From Iamia sp963728655 (GTDB lineage Bacteria; Actinomycetota; Acidimicrobiia; Acidimicrobiales; Iamiaceae), in the NCBI GenBank assembly GCA_963728655.1, contig CAVSLD010000006.1:992001-1056000 (forward strand): 64,000 bases of DNA, in the 5' to 3' direction. This document shows positions 55,482 to 64,000 of this stretch, in pieces. The notes beneath the pieces were generated by a model. That model saw only the letters and a program-made list of their open reading frames with translations. It did not search any database and was not told the DNA's origin. A program made the position numbers and the translations under genes. Position 1 is the first letter of the stretch. Each line of letters starts with the position of its first letter.

Positions 55482-57850
55482 TCAGGACACGAGGGTGGCG
55501 GTGAGGGTGAAGGGGCCCACCGTGCTGGCCGAGCCCTGCACCTCGAGGCGGTAGGTGGTGGTCGTGTCCGGGGTGAACGACACCGACTCGCCCTCGCCCG
55601 GTCCGCCGCTGTTGAAGCGCCGCAGCTCGGTGTCGGTGGCCGGGTCCTTGACGATGAAGACGGGGTCGAACGCGGGCGCGTCGGCGGTCACGTCGACCAG
55701 CACCTCCCGTCCGCCCTGCACGGTGAAGTCGATGAACTGGCTGTCACCGGGGGCGGCGATCGTGCCCGAGGCCTCGGCCGAGGTGCCGTTGCCGAGCACG
55801 AAGGGGGGCACCTCGGTCACGTTGACCCGGAACGAGCCGGTGGCATCGTCGGTGCCCCCGTCCACGCGCACCGCGTAGGTGCCGGCCTCGCCGGTGGTGA
55901 AGGTGGCCGAGCCCTCGTCGTCGGCGACGGTGAGGTCGAGCGACGACCCGCTGGGGTCGATGACCGTGTAGCCGAGGTCGGGCTCGTTGTAGACCAGCTG
56001 GTAGGTGGCGTCGGCGTCGAGGTCGACCGCGTACTCGACGATGTCGCCGGGCTGGCCGATGCCCCCCGAGGTGCTGACCCCGACCTCGAGGTCGCGCCGC
56101 ACCAGGCGGCTGATCCGCACCGAGGCGGTGGCCGGGCTGAAGCCGTCCTTGCCCACGACCAGGAGGTACTGGCCCGACTCCTCCGGGTCGATGAGGTCGA
56201 AGGCCGACTGGTAGCTGCCGTCGGGTGCGACGAGGAAGGCCTGGAGGAAGTCGTCGACGTCGCCGGTCAGCTCGGTGCTGACGGTGAAGGCCTCGCCCGC
56301 GGTGGCGTCGAGGGTGAGCACCGCGTACCCGGCGTCGTTGAGCTCGACCTCGGTGGGGGCGCCCGGCGTCACCGAGCCGGTGGGCTCGGCCAGCTCCGGG
56401 TAGTCGACGAGGCGCAGGATCGTGGGCCCGTCGAGCTCGGGCACGACGGCCCCGGCGTAGTCGGTGAGGGTGGCCAGGGGGTCGACCCGCCACCCGCCGT
56501 CCTCCTCCACCGCCACCACGGTGAGGGCATCGATGCCGATGCGCTCCCAGCCGTCGGTGAGGCAGAGGTCGGACGTGGCGACGGCGGACCCGGTCTCCTC
56601 GTCGTCGGTCATGGCCTCGCTGTCGCCGTCGCCCTCGCTGCGGGTCTCGACGTCGAGGCAGGTGCCGTCCCAGGTGACGTCGGCGACCTGCTCGTCGCCG
56701 TCGTCGTCGGTGTAGGTGAGCGAGCCCTCGAGGCGCGTGATGGTGACGGCCGTCCCGCCCTGCTCGCGCTCGGCCACGTCGGTCTCGAGCACGTCGACCT
56801 CGGCCGACGTGTCCTCGCCGAGCCGGCCCACCAGCCCCTCCAGGGCGCCGGCGTAGGAGCGGACGGCGTCGCCCGCGGCCCCGGCGGTGACGTCGCCGGT
56901 GGCCTCGCCGTCGGAGTCGCCGGCCGCCACCAGCAGGTCCATGACGGCGCCCTCGGGGTCCTCGGCGCCGTCGCCGGCGTCGGGCGCGGGCAGGGTGGGG
57001 GCGTCGAGGCCGAGGGCCTCCACCGCGTACTGGGCTGCGGTGTAGAGGGGGCTGACGTACCAGCCGCCGCCCCGCTCGACGGTGACGACGAAGGGATCGA
57101 CCTCGCCGCCGTCGTCGTCGGTGACCACGAGGTCCCCGGCCTCGAGCGTGCCGTCGACGTCGGCGTCGGCGCCCTCCTCGTCGAGCTCGGCCCGCCGCTC
57201 CAGGACCGCCTCGGTCTGGTCGCCCAGGCCGCCGGCGTCGACGGCCAGGTCGGCCTCGCCGCCGCTGACGGTCACCTTGGACACGCCGTCACCCAGCTCC
57301 TCCACGTCGTAGGTGACCCCGGAAAGGGCGATGTCGACACCGCCCAGGGCCGCGGTGCCGGGGGCGAAGCCGATGTCCTGGGCCCGCGCCGCGGCGGCCT
57401 CGTACACGTCGCCGAGGGCCTCGACCTCGTCGGGGTCCATGGCGGCCAGGGCGGCGACGGGGTCCTCCTCGTCGAGGGCGGTGGCCAGGTCCTCGACCGC
57501 GGCCTCGGGGCTCGAGGCCCCGCCCCCGTCCCCGGTCACGGCGCGGACGACGACGACGGCGATGGCCGCCACCGCCAGCAGGCCCACGACCACGAGGGCG
57601 GCCGCGAGCAGCCCCTTGCGGCCCTTCTTCGGCGGGGGCGGCGGCGCCCCGTAGCCGGGCTGGGTCGGGGGCAGGCCGGGGGTGGCGGGGGGGCGCCGTA
57701 GCCCGGGGCCGGGGTGGCCCCCGGGGGTGGCGGGGGGGCGCCGTAGCCCGGGGCCGGGGTGGCCCCCGGAGGTGGTGGCGGGGCGCCGGGGGGAGGGGGC
57801 GGGACCCAGCCCGGTCCTGGTGCTCCGGGTCCCGGTGGCACGTTGCTCAA
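55482..57850 (-). CDS. Pro-rich single-pass membrane protein with PPC-like ectodomain, frameshift
   Basis: About 789 residues after repair. The cytoplasmic N-terminus has tandem GATPAPGYGAPPPPP repeats, a basic KKGRKG stop-transfer, one membrane helix (LLAVAAIAVVVVRAV) and a long acidic Asp/Glu/Gly-rich exterior. The outer part contains a helical/beta domain (AAVEDLATALDEEDPVAAL) and three beta domains like bacterial pre-peptidase C-terminal domains (VEYAVDLDADATYQLVYNEP; FIDFTVQGGREVLVDVT). The TTG start at 57850 and the membrane part are in different frames; one C is probably missing in a C tract near 57678. Paralogous to the next gene. No enzymatic motif. Confidence 0.75.
57676..57765. repeat. 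Two perfect 45-bp tandem repeats
   Basis: 57676-57720 and 57721-57765 are identical 45-mers, each encoding (minus strand) one GATPAPGYGAPPPPP unit of the Pro-rich protein. Each carries a run of seven G on the plus strand. The frameshift of the gene lies at the edge of the first copy. Confidence 0.9.
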
Positions 57851-57878
57851 GGCTGGTTCCTCCCCCTTCAGGTCCCGG

Positions 57879-59348
57879 TCAGCTCACCCGCTCGACGGTG
57901 ATGGTGGTGACGTCGGGAGTCGAGTTGATCACCGCGCTCTGGAACTCGAGGCGGCTGTACTGGTCGGCGGTGAACTCGATCGACTCGGGCTGGCCCGGCC
58001 CGGCGTCGTCGGTGATCGTGTCCTCGGCGCCCTCCATGCGGAGCGACAGGGCCACGTCGGCCCCGCCCTCCGGGGTGGAGGTGACCCGGATGGTGACGCC
58101 CTCGCGCACCTCGACCCGGAAGCGGCCGTAGAGGTTGTCGGCCTCCTCGGGCGTGTTGTACGTGTACCCGAACCCGGACTCGGCCGGCTCGCCGTCGGTG
58201 AGGTTGGTGATGGTGAAGTCGGCCACCGGGTTCACCGTGACGGTGAACGACGGGGTCGCGTCGTCGACGCCGGCCACCTGGATCCCGTAGGTGCCGTCGG
58301 TGGGGGCGTCGAACTGCAGGCCCGTGCTGCTCTCGGTGGTCTCGACCTCGGTGCCGTCGGGGTCGCGGACCGTGACCGTGGCGTCGCTGCCCTCGAGCAC
58401 GACGGCGTAGCGGGCGTCCTGGTCGAGGTCGGCCTGGTACTCGACCACCGCACCGGGGCTGTCGATGGAGCCGTCGGTGGGCTCCTCCAGGAAGATGGGC
58501 TCCGAGCTGACCCGGCTCACGGTGACGTCGACGTCGCCCGCCTCGCCGTCGTCGGAGTACACCAGCACGGTGTCGTCGCCGTCCTGGTCGGGCTCGACCA
58601 CCTCGCCCGCCTCGCCCACGACCTGGTCGTCGGGGTCGAGGACGGCGGCGCCGATGCCCTGGTCGCCGGACCCGGTGGCGGTGACGCGGAAGCCCTCGCC
58701 GGTGGTGGCGGCGTAGGAGACCACGGCCAGGCCCTGGTCACCGAGGGTGACGGGCGTGACCTCGCCGCCGGTGGCGGTGGTGGCGTCGTCGAGCAGGTCG
58801 GGGTTGTCGCCCACGATCTCGGTGACGGTGTCGCGGTCGCCGTCGACCAACGCCTGCTGGAGGTCGGCGCGGGCCTCGTCGAGGGCCGGGTCCTCGGTGG
58901 TGGTGGTCGTGCCGCCGTCGTCGCCGCCGAGCACGGTGACGGCCAGGATGGCGATGACCACCACGGCCACGAGGGCCACCACGCCGAGCACGATGAAGAG
59001 GGGGGCCTTGCTGCTCTTGGCCGGCTGCGGGGCGCCGTACCCGGGCGGGGGTGCGCCGTAGCCGCCGGTGGCGGGGCCCGGCGGGGGGGCCTGGCCGGGA
59101 GGCGGCGCCTGGCCCGGAGGGGGCCCCTGGGGGGCGGTGTGCACGGTGGGCGGCGCCGGCGGCGGGGTCGGGCCCGACGGCGGCCCCGGGGGCGGCGTGG
59201 GGTTCGACGGGGGTGCGGGCGGCGGCGTGGGGGAGGAGGGCTGGCCCGCCGGGGCAGGGGGCGGGGTGGGTCCGCTCGGGGACTGGCGGCCGGTGCGCCA
59301 CCCGGGCGTGGTCTCGTCGCCGGGGTCCTCGGGGGGTGTGTTGGTCAT
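57879..59348 (-). CDS. Pro-rich single-pass membrane protein with PPC-like ectodomain
   Basis: 489 residues. Residues 1-110 are Pro/Gly/Ala/Gln-rich (PPPGQAPPPGQAPPPGP), 115-140 are a membrane helix (PLFIVLGVVALVAVVVIAIL), and the rest is an acidic ectodomain. It aligns with the outer half of the upstream paralogue: SPGAVVEYQADLDQDARYAV matches QPGDIVEYAVDLDADATYQL, each followed by a DP-G turn and a GTY-V strand. The last domain (RFRVEVREGVTIRVTSTPEG) is also PPC-like. Transcribed first of the pair. Role unknown; sensing or wall binding is conceivable. Confidence 0.78.
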   Translation of the reverse strand: MTNTPPEDPGDETTPGWRTGRQSPSGPTPPPAPAGQPSSPTPPPAPPSNPTPPPGPPSGPTPPPAPPTVHTAPQGPPPGQAPPPGQAPPPGPATGGYGAPPPGYGAPQPAKSSKAPLFIVLGVVALVAVVVIAILAVTVLGGDDGGTTTTTEDPALDEARADLQQALVDGDRDTVTEIVGDNPDLLDDATTATGGEVTPVTLGDQGLAVVSYAATTGEGFRVTATGSGDQGIGAAVLDPDDQVVGEAGEVVEPDQDGDDTVLVYSDDGEAGDVDVTVSRVSSEPIFLEEPTDGSIDSPGAVVEYQADLDQDARYAVVLEGSDATVTVRDPDGTEVETTESSTGLQFDAPTDGTYGIQVAGVDDATPSFTVTVNPVADFTITNLTDGEPAESGFGYTYNTPEEADNLYGRFRVEVREGVTIRVTSTPEGGADVALSLRMEGAEDTITDDAGPGQPESIEFTADQYSRLEFQSAVINSTPDVTTITVERVS

Positions 59349-59400
59349 CTCGTCCCTCTGTCAGCTCCGCCGTCCGGGAGGTGGCCGGACGTCGCCGAGG

Positions 59401-59406
59401 AAGGTA
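59401..59406 (-). promoter_or_regulatory. Candidate -10 (TACCTT) for the Pro-rich gene pair
   Basis: On the minus strand TACCTT lies 52 bases before the ATG at 59348, with an AT-richer gap. No clear -35. Confidence 0.35.
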
Positions 59407-59455
59407 CCACCGAGCCCGGTGCGCGATCCGGGAACGAGGGCTCAACAGGGAGGGG

Positions 59456-59935
59456 TCACACCCCCGGGGCCCCGGACCCGGGTCGGTCGTCGGCGCCGAT
59501 CGCCGCAGGCCGGGCGCCGAGGGCTGCGAGGGCGGCTGCGGCCAGGCCCAGCACCAGCCCGGCCCCGGCCAGCAGGGCACCCGGGCCGGTGCCGGTGCGG
59601 CCCAGGCGGTCCAGGGCGCCGACGACGAGGGCGGTCCCCGCGAGGGCGACGACCACGGCGACGACCGACAGGGCCGCGCCCCGACGGCCGCCCAGGCCGG
59701 CCGCGACCAGCAGCACGGCCCCGCCCAGCGGCACCGCGTACACGGCCAGCCCCGCCCCGCGGGGCACCCAGGCGTCGACCGCGCCGGAGAGCACCAGGTC
59801 ACCCACCCGGTGCAGGGCGATGGTCGACCCGGCGCCGCCGCCGCTCCACGGCAGCGCCGCGGCCGCGAGCAGCAGCACACCGGCCAGGGCGCCGGTGGCC
59901 TGGCCCGCCTCCCGGGCTGCAGGTGCGGCGCGCAC
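59456..59935 (-). CDS. Small four-helix membrane protein
   Basis: 159 residues, not recognised. Four hydrophobic stretches (about 13-29, 63-80, 85-104 and 117-140), separated by short basic or polar loops (SGGGAGSTIALHRVGDLVLS; GGRRGA; LDRLGRTGTGPG), and a Gly/Pro-rich tail. WSGGGAGSTIAL between helices one and two resembles actinobacterial hypothetical membrane proteins. ATG-type start (59935; GTG). Upstream of the Pro-rich pair and on the same strand. Confidence 0.65.
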   Translation of the reverse strand: MRAAPAAREAGQATGALAGVLLLAAAALPWSGGGAGSTIALHRVGDLVLSGAVDAWVPRGAGLAVYAVPLGGAVLLVAAGLGGRRGAALSVVAVVVALAGTALVVGALDRLGRTGTGPGALLAGAGLVLGLAAAALAALGARPAAIGADDRPGSGAPGV

Positions 59936-59983
59936 GGGGCGAACCTACCCGGACGCCCCGGCCCCCGGTGCCAGACTCGGTCC

Positions 59984-60584
<601 letters not shown>

Positions 60585-60587
<3 letters not shown>

Positions 60588-60625
60588 GGTCGGGACGTCC
60601 GTGAAGCGGGTCCGGTGAGGCCTGC
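60585..60625 (+). promoter_or_regulatory. pyr operon promoter and PyrR-binding RNA hairpin
   Basis: TAGGGT at 60585-60590 is a candidate -10. About 15 bases downstream, 60606-60625 folds into a 7-bp stem (gcgggtc / ggcctgc, with G-U pairs) and hexaloop CGGUGA. The loop and its flanks match the PyrR consensus UCCNGUGAGG. It ends 15 bases before the pyrR GTG and next to the aggag (60631-60635), so PyrR with UMP could block translation, as described for mycobacterial pyrR. Confidence 0.75.
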
Positions 60626-60640
60626 ACGGCAGGAGTCCCC

Positions 60641-61207
60641 GTGGCCGAGAGAGAGCGACGCATCGCCCCGCCCTACGGCGGCGTCTTCGTCCCCCGCACC
60701 CGGGTGCTCGACGCCGACGACGTGGCCCGGGCCATCTGGCGGATGGCCCACGAGGTGGTGGAGCGCAACCACGGCCTGGGCGAGGTGCTGGTGGTCGGGC
60801 TCCAGACCGGCGGGTGCTGGATCGCCGAGCGCCTGGCCGACGCCCTCGACTCCATCGAGCAGGTCCGCCCCGAGGTGGGCGTGCTCGACGTGGCCTTCTA
60901 CCGCGACGACATCGGCATCCGCCCCGTGCTGCCCGAGGCCGTCACCGACATCCCCGAGGACATCGACGGCCGCAGCATCGTCCTCGTCGACGACGTGCTC
61001 TTCACCGGGCGCACCATCCGTGCCGCCCTCGGCGCCCTGCACGACTACGGACGCCCGCGCTCGGTGCAGCTGGCCGTGATGATCGACCGGGGCCACCGGG
61101 AGCTGCCCATCCGGCCCGACTACGTGGGCAAGAACCTCCCCACGCGGCGCGACGAGGTGGTCGACGTCCACCCCGAGGGCGTGGACCTGGGGGAGATGGT
61201 CAAGTGA
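60641..61207 (+). CDS. pyrR: PyrR, pyrimidine operon regulator
   Basis: UMP/PRPP-sensing RNA-binding regulator with weak uracil phosphoribosyltransferase activity. 188 residues. VLVVGLQTGGCWIAERLADA starts the PRTase fold, and IVLVDDVLFTGRTIRAALGA is the PRPP-binding motif. RPRSVQLAVMIDRGHRELPI and RPDYVGKNLPTRRDEVVDVH are PyrR-specific. GTG start behind aggag. It heads pyrR-pyrB-pyrC, with a PyrR-type hairpin in its own leader, so autoregulation of the operon is likely. Confidence 0.96.
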   Translation: MAERERRIAPPYGGVFVPRTRVLDADDVARAIWRMAHEVVERNHGLGEVLVVGLQTGGCWIAERLADALDSIEQVRPEVGVLDVAFYRDDIGIRPVLPEAVTDIPEDIDGRSIVLVDDVLFTGRTIRAALGALHDYGRPRSVQLAVMIDRGHRELPIRPDYVGKNLPTRRDEVVDVHPEGVDLGEMVK

Positions 61208-61223
61208 GCGAGGCCGCCCGGCC

Positions 61224-62270
61224 GTGAGGCACCTGCTCGACACCGCCTCCCTCGGCCGCGACGACGTGGAGGGGCTGCTCGACCTCACCGACTCCTTCGT
61301 CGAGGTCAGCGCCCGCGCCATACCCAAGGTGCCGGCCCTCCGCGGTCGCACCGTCGCCTCGCTGTTCTTCGAGGACTCGACCCGCACCCGGCTGTCGTTC
61401 GAGACCGCGGCCAAGCGCCTCTCGGCCGACACCATGACCTTCAGCGTCTCCAGCTCGTCGGTCAACAAGGGCGAGTCGCTCCGGGACACGGCGCTCACCA
61501 TCGAGGCCATGGGCGTCGACGCGGTGGTGGTCCGGCACCGGTGCTCGGGCGCCCCGCACCGGGTGGCGTCCTGGATCGACGCCAGCGTGATCAACGGCGG
61601 CGACGGCTGGCACGACCACCCCACCCAGGGACTCCTCGACGCCTACACCCTGCGCTCCCGGGTCGGTCCCCTCGACGGCTGCCGGGTGGCGGTGGTGGGC
61701 GACGTCAAGCACTCGCGGGTGGCCCGGGCCGACGTGCACGCCTTCACCGCCCTCGGCGCCGAGGTCACCCTCGTCGGACCGCCCACCCTCCTGCCGCCGT
61801 CGCTCGAGGGCTGGCCGGTGCGGGTGACCCACGACCTGGACTCCGTGCTGGGCCAGGTCGACTGCGTGGCCCTGCTGCGCATGCAGCGCGAGCGCATGAC
61901 CGAGGCCCTGGTGCCGTCCCTGCGGGAGTACACGGCGCGCTACGGCCTCACCGTGGCCCGGGCCCGGCGCCTGGGCGACGACGTGGTCGTGATGCACCCG
62001 GGACCCATGAACCGCGGCGTCGAGATCGCCCCCGAGGTGGCCGACGACCCCCGCGCCGTCATCGTCGACCAGGTCCGCAACGGGGTCGCCGTCCGCATGG
62101 CGGTCCTGTTCCGCCTGCTGGGCGCCGAGGCCCGGCCGTCCTCCGTCCCCCCCGCCCTCGCCGAGCCCTCCGACGGGGGCACGGAGGGCGGGGCCGACGC
62201 CGACCCCGGCCCGGCGGGTGCCGGGACCGACGACCGCACCCCCGAGCCCGCCGAGGCGCCCCGTGGCTGA
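61224..62270 (+). CDS. pyrB: PyrB, aspartate carbamoyltransferase catalytic chain
   Basis: Makes carbamoyl-aspartate. 348 residues. FFEDSTRTRLSFETAAKRL binds carbamoyl phosphate, SSSVNKGESLRDT is the mobile loop, VRHRCSGAPHRVA and INGGDGWHDHPTQGLLDAYT follow, and the C-terminal half has VVGDVKHSRVARADVHAF and MHPGPMNRGVEIA. A tail of about 45 residues, Pro/Asp/Gly-rich and probably disordered, is extra to the family and overlaps pyrC by 8 bp. GTG start at 61224. Confidence 0.96.
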   Translation: MRHLLDTASLGRDDVEGLLDLTDSFVEVSARAIPKVPALRGRTVASLFFEDSTRTRLSFETAAKRLSADTMTFSVSSSSVNKGESLRDTALTIEAMGVDAVVVRHRCSGAPHRVASWIDASVINGGDGWHDHPTQGLLDAYTLRSRVGPLDGCRVAVVGDVKHSRVARADVHAFTALGAEVTLVGPPTLLPPSLEGWPVRVTHDLDSVLGQVDCVALLRMQRERMTEALVPSLREYTARYGLTVARARRLGDDVVVMHPGPMNRGVEIAPEVADDPRAVIVDQVRNGVAVRMAVLFRLLGAEARPSSVPPALAEPSDGGTEGGADADPGPAGAGTDDRTPEPAEAPRG

Positions 62271-63543
62271 GTCCCTGGTCCTCAAGGGCGGGCGCGTGGT
62301 CGACGCCACCGGCGAGCGCACCGCCGACGTCGTCGTGGTCGACGGGCGCATCGCGGCGGTGGGCGCGGACCTCGACGGCGACCGCACCCTCGACGCCGGC
62401 GGCTGCGTGGTCGCCCCCGGCCTGGTCGACCTGCACGCCCACCTGCGCCAGCCCGGCAAGGAGGAGGCCGAGACCATCGAGTCGGGCAGCCGCTGCGCCG
62501 CCCTGGGCGGGTTCACCGCGGTGGTGGCCATGCCCAACACCACCCCGCCCATCGACTCCGCAGCCGTGGTGCGCGAGGTCCAGGAGCTGGCTCGCACCGC
62601 GCTGTGCGCCGTCCACCCGTCGGGGGCCCTCACCGTCGACCGGGCCGGCGAGACCCTCGCACCGATGGGCGAGATGGCCGACCTCGGCGTCCGCCTCTTC
62701 ACCGACGACGGCACCGGCGTGCAGGACGACCTGCTGATGCGCCGGGCCATGGAGTACGCCGTCGGACTGCCCCACGACGTGGTCCTGGCCCAGCACTGCG
62801 AGAACGCCCGCCTGGCCGCGGGCGGGCACATGCACGAGGGGGAGTGGTCGTCGCGGCTCGGCATCGCCGGCCAGCCCCACGCGGCCGAGGAGGCGATGGT
62901 CGCCCGTGACATCGCCCTGGCCCGCCTCACCGGTGCCCGCATCCACATGCAGCACATGTCCACCGCGGGGTCGGTGGCCATGATCGCCGAGGCCCGGGCG
63001 TCGGGGCTGGCCGTGAGCGCCGAGGCCACGCCCCACCACATGCTGCTCACCCACGCCGAGTGCGCCTCCTACGACCCGGTGTTCAAGGTCAACCCGCCGC
63101 TGCGCACCGCGGAGGACGTCGACGCCGTCCGGGCCGGGGTCGTGGCCGGCACCCTCGACGTCATCGCCACCGACCACGCCCCCCACACCCAGGACACCAA
63201 GGACGAGCCCTTCGACCAGGCCCCTCCCGGGATGCTGGGCCTGGAGTTCGCCCTCGGGGTGGCCCTCTCGGTGCTCGACCTGCCGCTGGGCGAGGTGCTG
63301 GCCCGCATGTCGTGGCGCCCCGCCGCGGTGGTGGGCCTGGCCGACCAGGGTGGCCCGGTCGCGGCCGGACGCCCGGCCGACCTCTGCGTCATCGACCCCA
63401 CCGCCACCTGGACCGTCGAGGCCGGCGCCACCGCCAGCCGCAGCCGCAACGTGCCCTACGTCGGACGCACCCTCACCGGCCGGGTCCGCCACACGCTCCG
63501 CGCCGGCGAGCCCGTCGTCGTCGACGGCTCCGCCCAGCGCTGA
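62263..63543 (+). CDS. pyrC: PyrC, dihydroorotase (class I)
   Basis: Closes carbamoyl-aspartate to dihydroorotate. 426 residues. Metal motif VDLHAHLRQPGKEEAETIES, then GGFTAVVAMPNTTPPIDSA, HCENARLAAGGHMHEGEW, IHMQHMSTAGSVAMIAEARA and the active-site VIATDHAPHTQDTKDEPFDQ; the end has PVAAGRPADLCVID and VGRTLTGRVRHTLRAG. GTG start within the pyrB tail. carA is the usual next gene but does not follow here. Confidence 0.96.
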   Translation: MAESLVLKGGRVVDATGERTADVVVVDGRIAAVGADLDGDRTLDAGGCVVAPGLVDLHAHLRQPGKEEAETIESGSRCAALGGFTAVVAMPNTTPPIDSAAVVREVQELARTALCAVHPSGALTVDRAGETLAPMGEMADLGVRLFTDDGTGVQDDLLMRRAMEYAVGLPHDVVLAQHCENARLAAGGHMHEGEWSSRLGIAGQPHAAEEAMVARDIALARLTGARIHMQHMSTAGSVAMIAEARASGLAVSAEATPHHMLLTHAECASYDPVFKVNPPLRTAEDVDAVRAGVVAGTLDVIATDHAPHTQDTKDEPFDQAPPGMLGLEFALGVALSVLDLPLGEVLARMSWRPAAVVGLADQGGPVAAGRPADLCVIDPTATWTVEAGATASRSRNVPYVGRTLTGRVRHTLRAGEPVVVDGSAQR

Positions 63544-63621
63544 CCGACCCGCCCCCGCCCCCCCCGTCCCGGCCCCATCCCGGCCCCACCCCAGCCGCGG
63601 CCCCCACCCCTGCGAACCGGC

Positions 63622-63655
63622 GCGGGATCTGGTCGTCCTGGCAACCAGATCGCGC
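63622..63655. repeat. 12-bp inverted repeat downstream of pyrC
   Basis: gcgggatctggt and accagatcgcgc are inverted copies with one mismatch and a 10-base spacer (cgtcctggca); the inner 8 bp (gatctggt/accagatc) is perfect. It is noticeably less GC-rich than its surroundings, 79 bases after pyrC and 44 bases before the AlaX-type gene. It could be a terminator, an operator or a copy of a dispersed palindrome. Confidence 0.65.
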
Positions 63656-63698
63656 ACCACTTCGCCTCGGGGGGGCCGGTGGCGGGGCAGACTCAGGC

Positions 63699-64000
63699 AT
63701 GGCCACCGAGCTTCTGTACCTGCGCGACGCCGAGCTGCACGCCTTCGACGCCGAGGTCACCGCCGTCGACGACGAGGGGCGGCGGATCGCCCTGGACCGG
63801 ACCGCCTTCTACCCGACCGGCGGCGGCCAGCCCCACGACACCGGCACCCTGGCCGGGCTCGACGTCACCTCCGTGCGCAAGGAGGGCGAGGACGTGTGGC
63901 ACGCGGTCGGCGAGGGCGACCTGCCCGCCGTCGGCGAGCGGGTGTGGGGCGGCATCGACTGGGAGCGGCGCCACGCCCTCATGCGCACCCACACCGCCCT
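63699..64000 (+). CDS. AlaX-type alanyl-tRNA editing protein (3' partial)
   Basis: First about 100 residues of a protein that runs off the window. Matches the editing domain of AlaRS/AlaX: DRTAFYPTGGGQPHDTGTLA is the conserved substrate strand, then the beta-rich KEGEDVWHAVGEGDLP, then WERRHALMRTHTAL, which begins the first HxxxH zinc pair. A free-standing AlaX hydrolyses mischarged Ser/Gly-tRNA-Ala. ATG start; a CAGACT hexamer at 63688-63693 sits 5 bases upstream. It could also be the start of a longer AlaRS-like protein. Confidence 0.85.
   Translation, partial: MATELLYLRDAELHAFDAEVTAVDDEGRRIALDRTAFYPTGGGQPHDTGTLAGLDVTSVRKEGEDVWHAVGEGDLPAVGERVWGGIDWERRHALMRTHTA

Noticed and set aside
57676..57765. 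Tandem repeats as a CRISPR array
   Set aside because: Only two directly adjacent identical units, no spacers, and they encode Pro-rich protein repeats.

Overview
The window is very GC-rich DNA (third codon positions almost always G or C, many GTG/TTG starts) from an actinobacterium. The division cluster lacks ftsA and runs mraY-murD-ftsW-murG-murC-murB-ftsQ-ftsZ-pgeF-yggS-sepF-yggT-divIVA. Together with an LpqY/SugABC-type importer, a proteasome activator (Bpa), a resuscitation-promoting-factor-like protein and a DUF222/HNH gene, this points to Actinomycetota. Class Acidimicrobiia is my best guess, by inference only.

Layout. 1-13590: peptidoglycan and division cluster, then a repeat-containing membrane protein. 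13619-19051: ileS (minus), then a DksA-like protein, lspA and rluD. 19159-23471: sugar ABC importer operon, convergent with an Rrf2 regulator. 24067-25771: phosphodiesterase-family protein and bpa. 25986-27734: DUF222/HNH gene (minus). 28068-33141: dnaE, an unknown protein and a nitroreductase. 33341-38839: Rpf-like secreted protein, a YyaL-type protein, a DUF2855 protein, an SDR and a lipoprotein. 38946-44808: two CBS-pair proteins, two AMP-forming ligases, an SDR, a hypothetical and an F420-type reductase. 45026-49154: MBOAT O-acyltransferase, GH5 lipoprotein and SGNH hydrolase, probably a surface-glycan module. 49236-55459: prepilin peptidase, then aroC-aroK-aroB-aroQ-pepQ-efp-nusB, a tightly packed shikimate/translation operon. 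55482-59935: two tandem paralogous Pro-rich single-pass membrane proteins and a small membrane protein (minus). 59984-64000: GNAT, pyrR-pyrB-pyrC behind a PyrR-binding RNA hairpin, and a partial AlaX-type editing protein.

Regulation. Several genes have a TANNNT -10 hexamer (TAGGGT, TATGCT, TACGAT, TAGTTT), in some cases only 6-8 nt before the start codon, which suggests leaderless mRNAs. GC hairpins separate several convergent gene pairs, and two tandem hairpins sit between ftsQ and ftsZ.

The most striking anomaly is the number of single-base frameshifts in otherwise intact conserved genes: murD (3), ftsW (2), ileS, sugB, the DUF222 gene (2), the MBOAT gene (about 9), the GH5 gene, one Pro-rich protein and the GNAT gene. 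Several of these genes are essential, and most shifts look like an extra G or C next to a codon third position. I therefore read them mainly as consensus errors, perhaps two strain alleles both kept, rather than true gene decay. I found no CRISPR array, prophage, insertion sequence, rRNA or tRNA.
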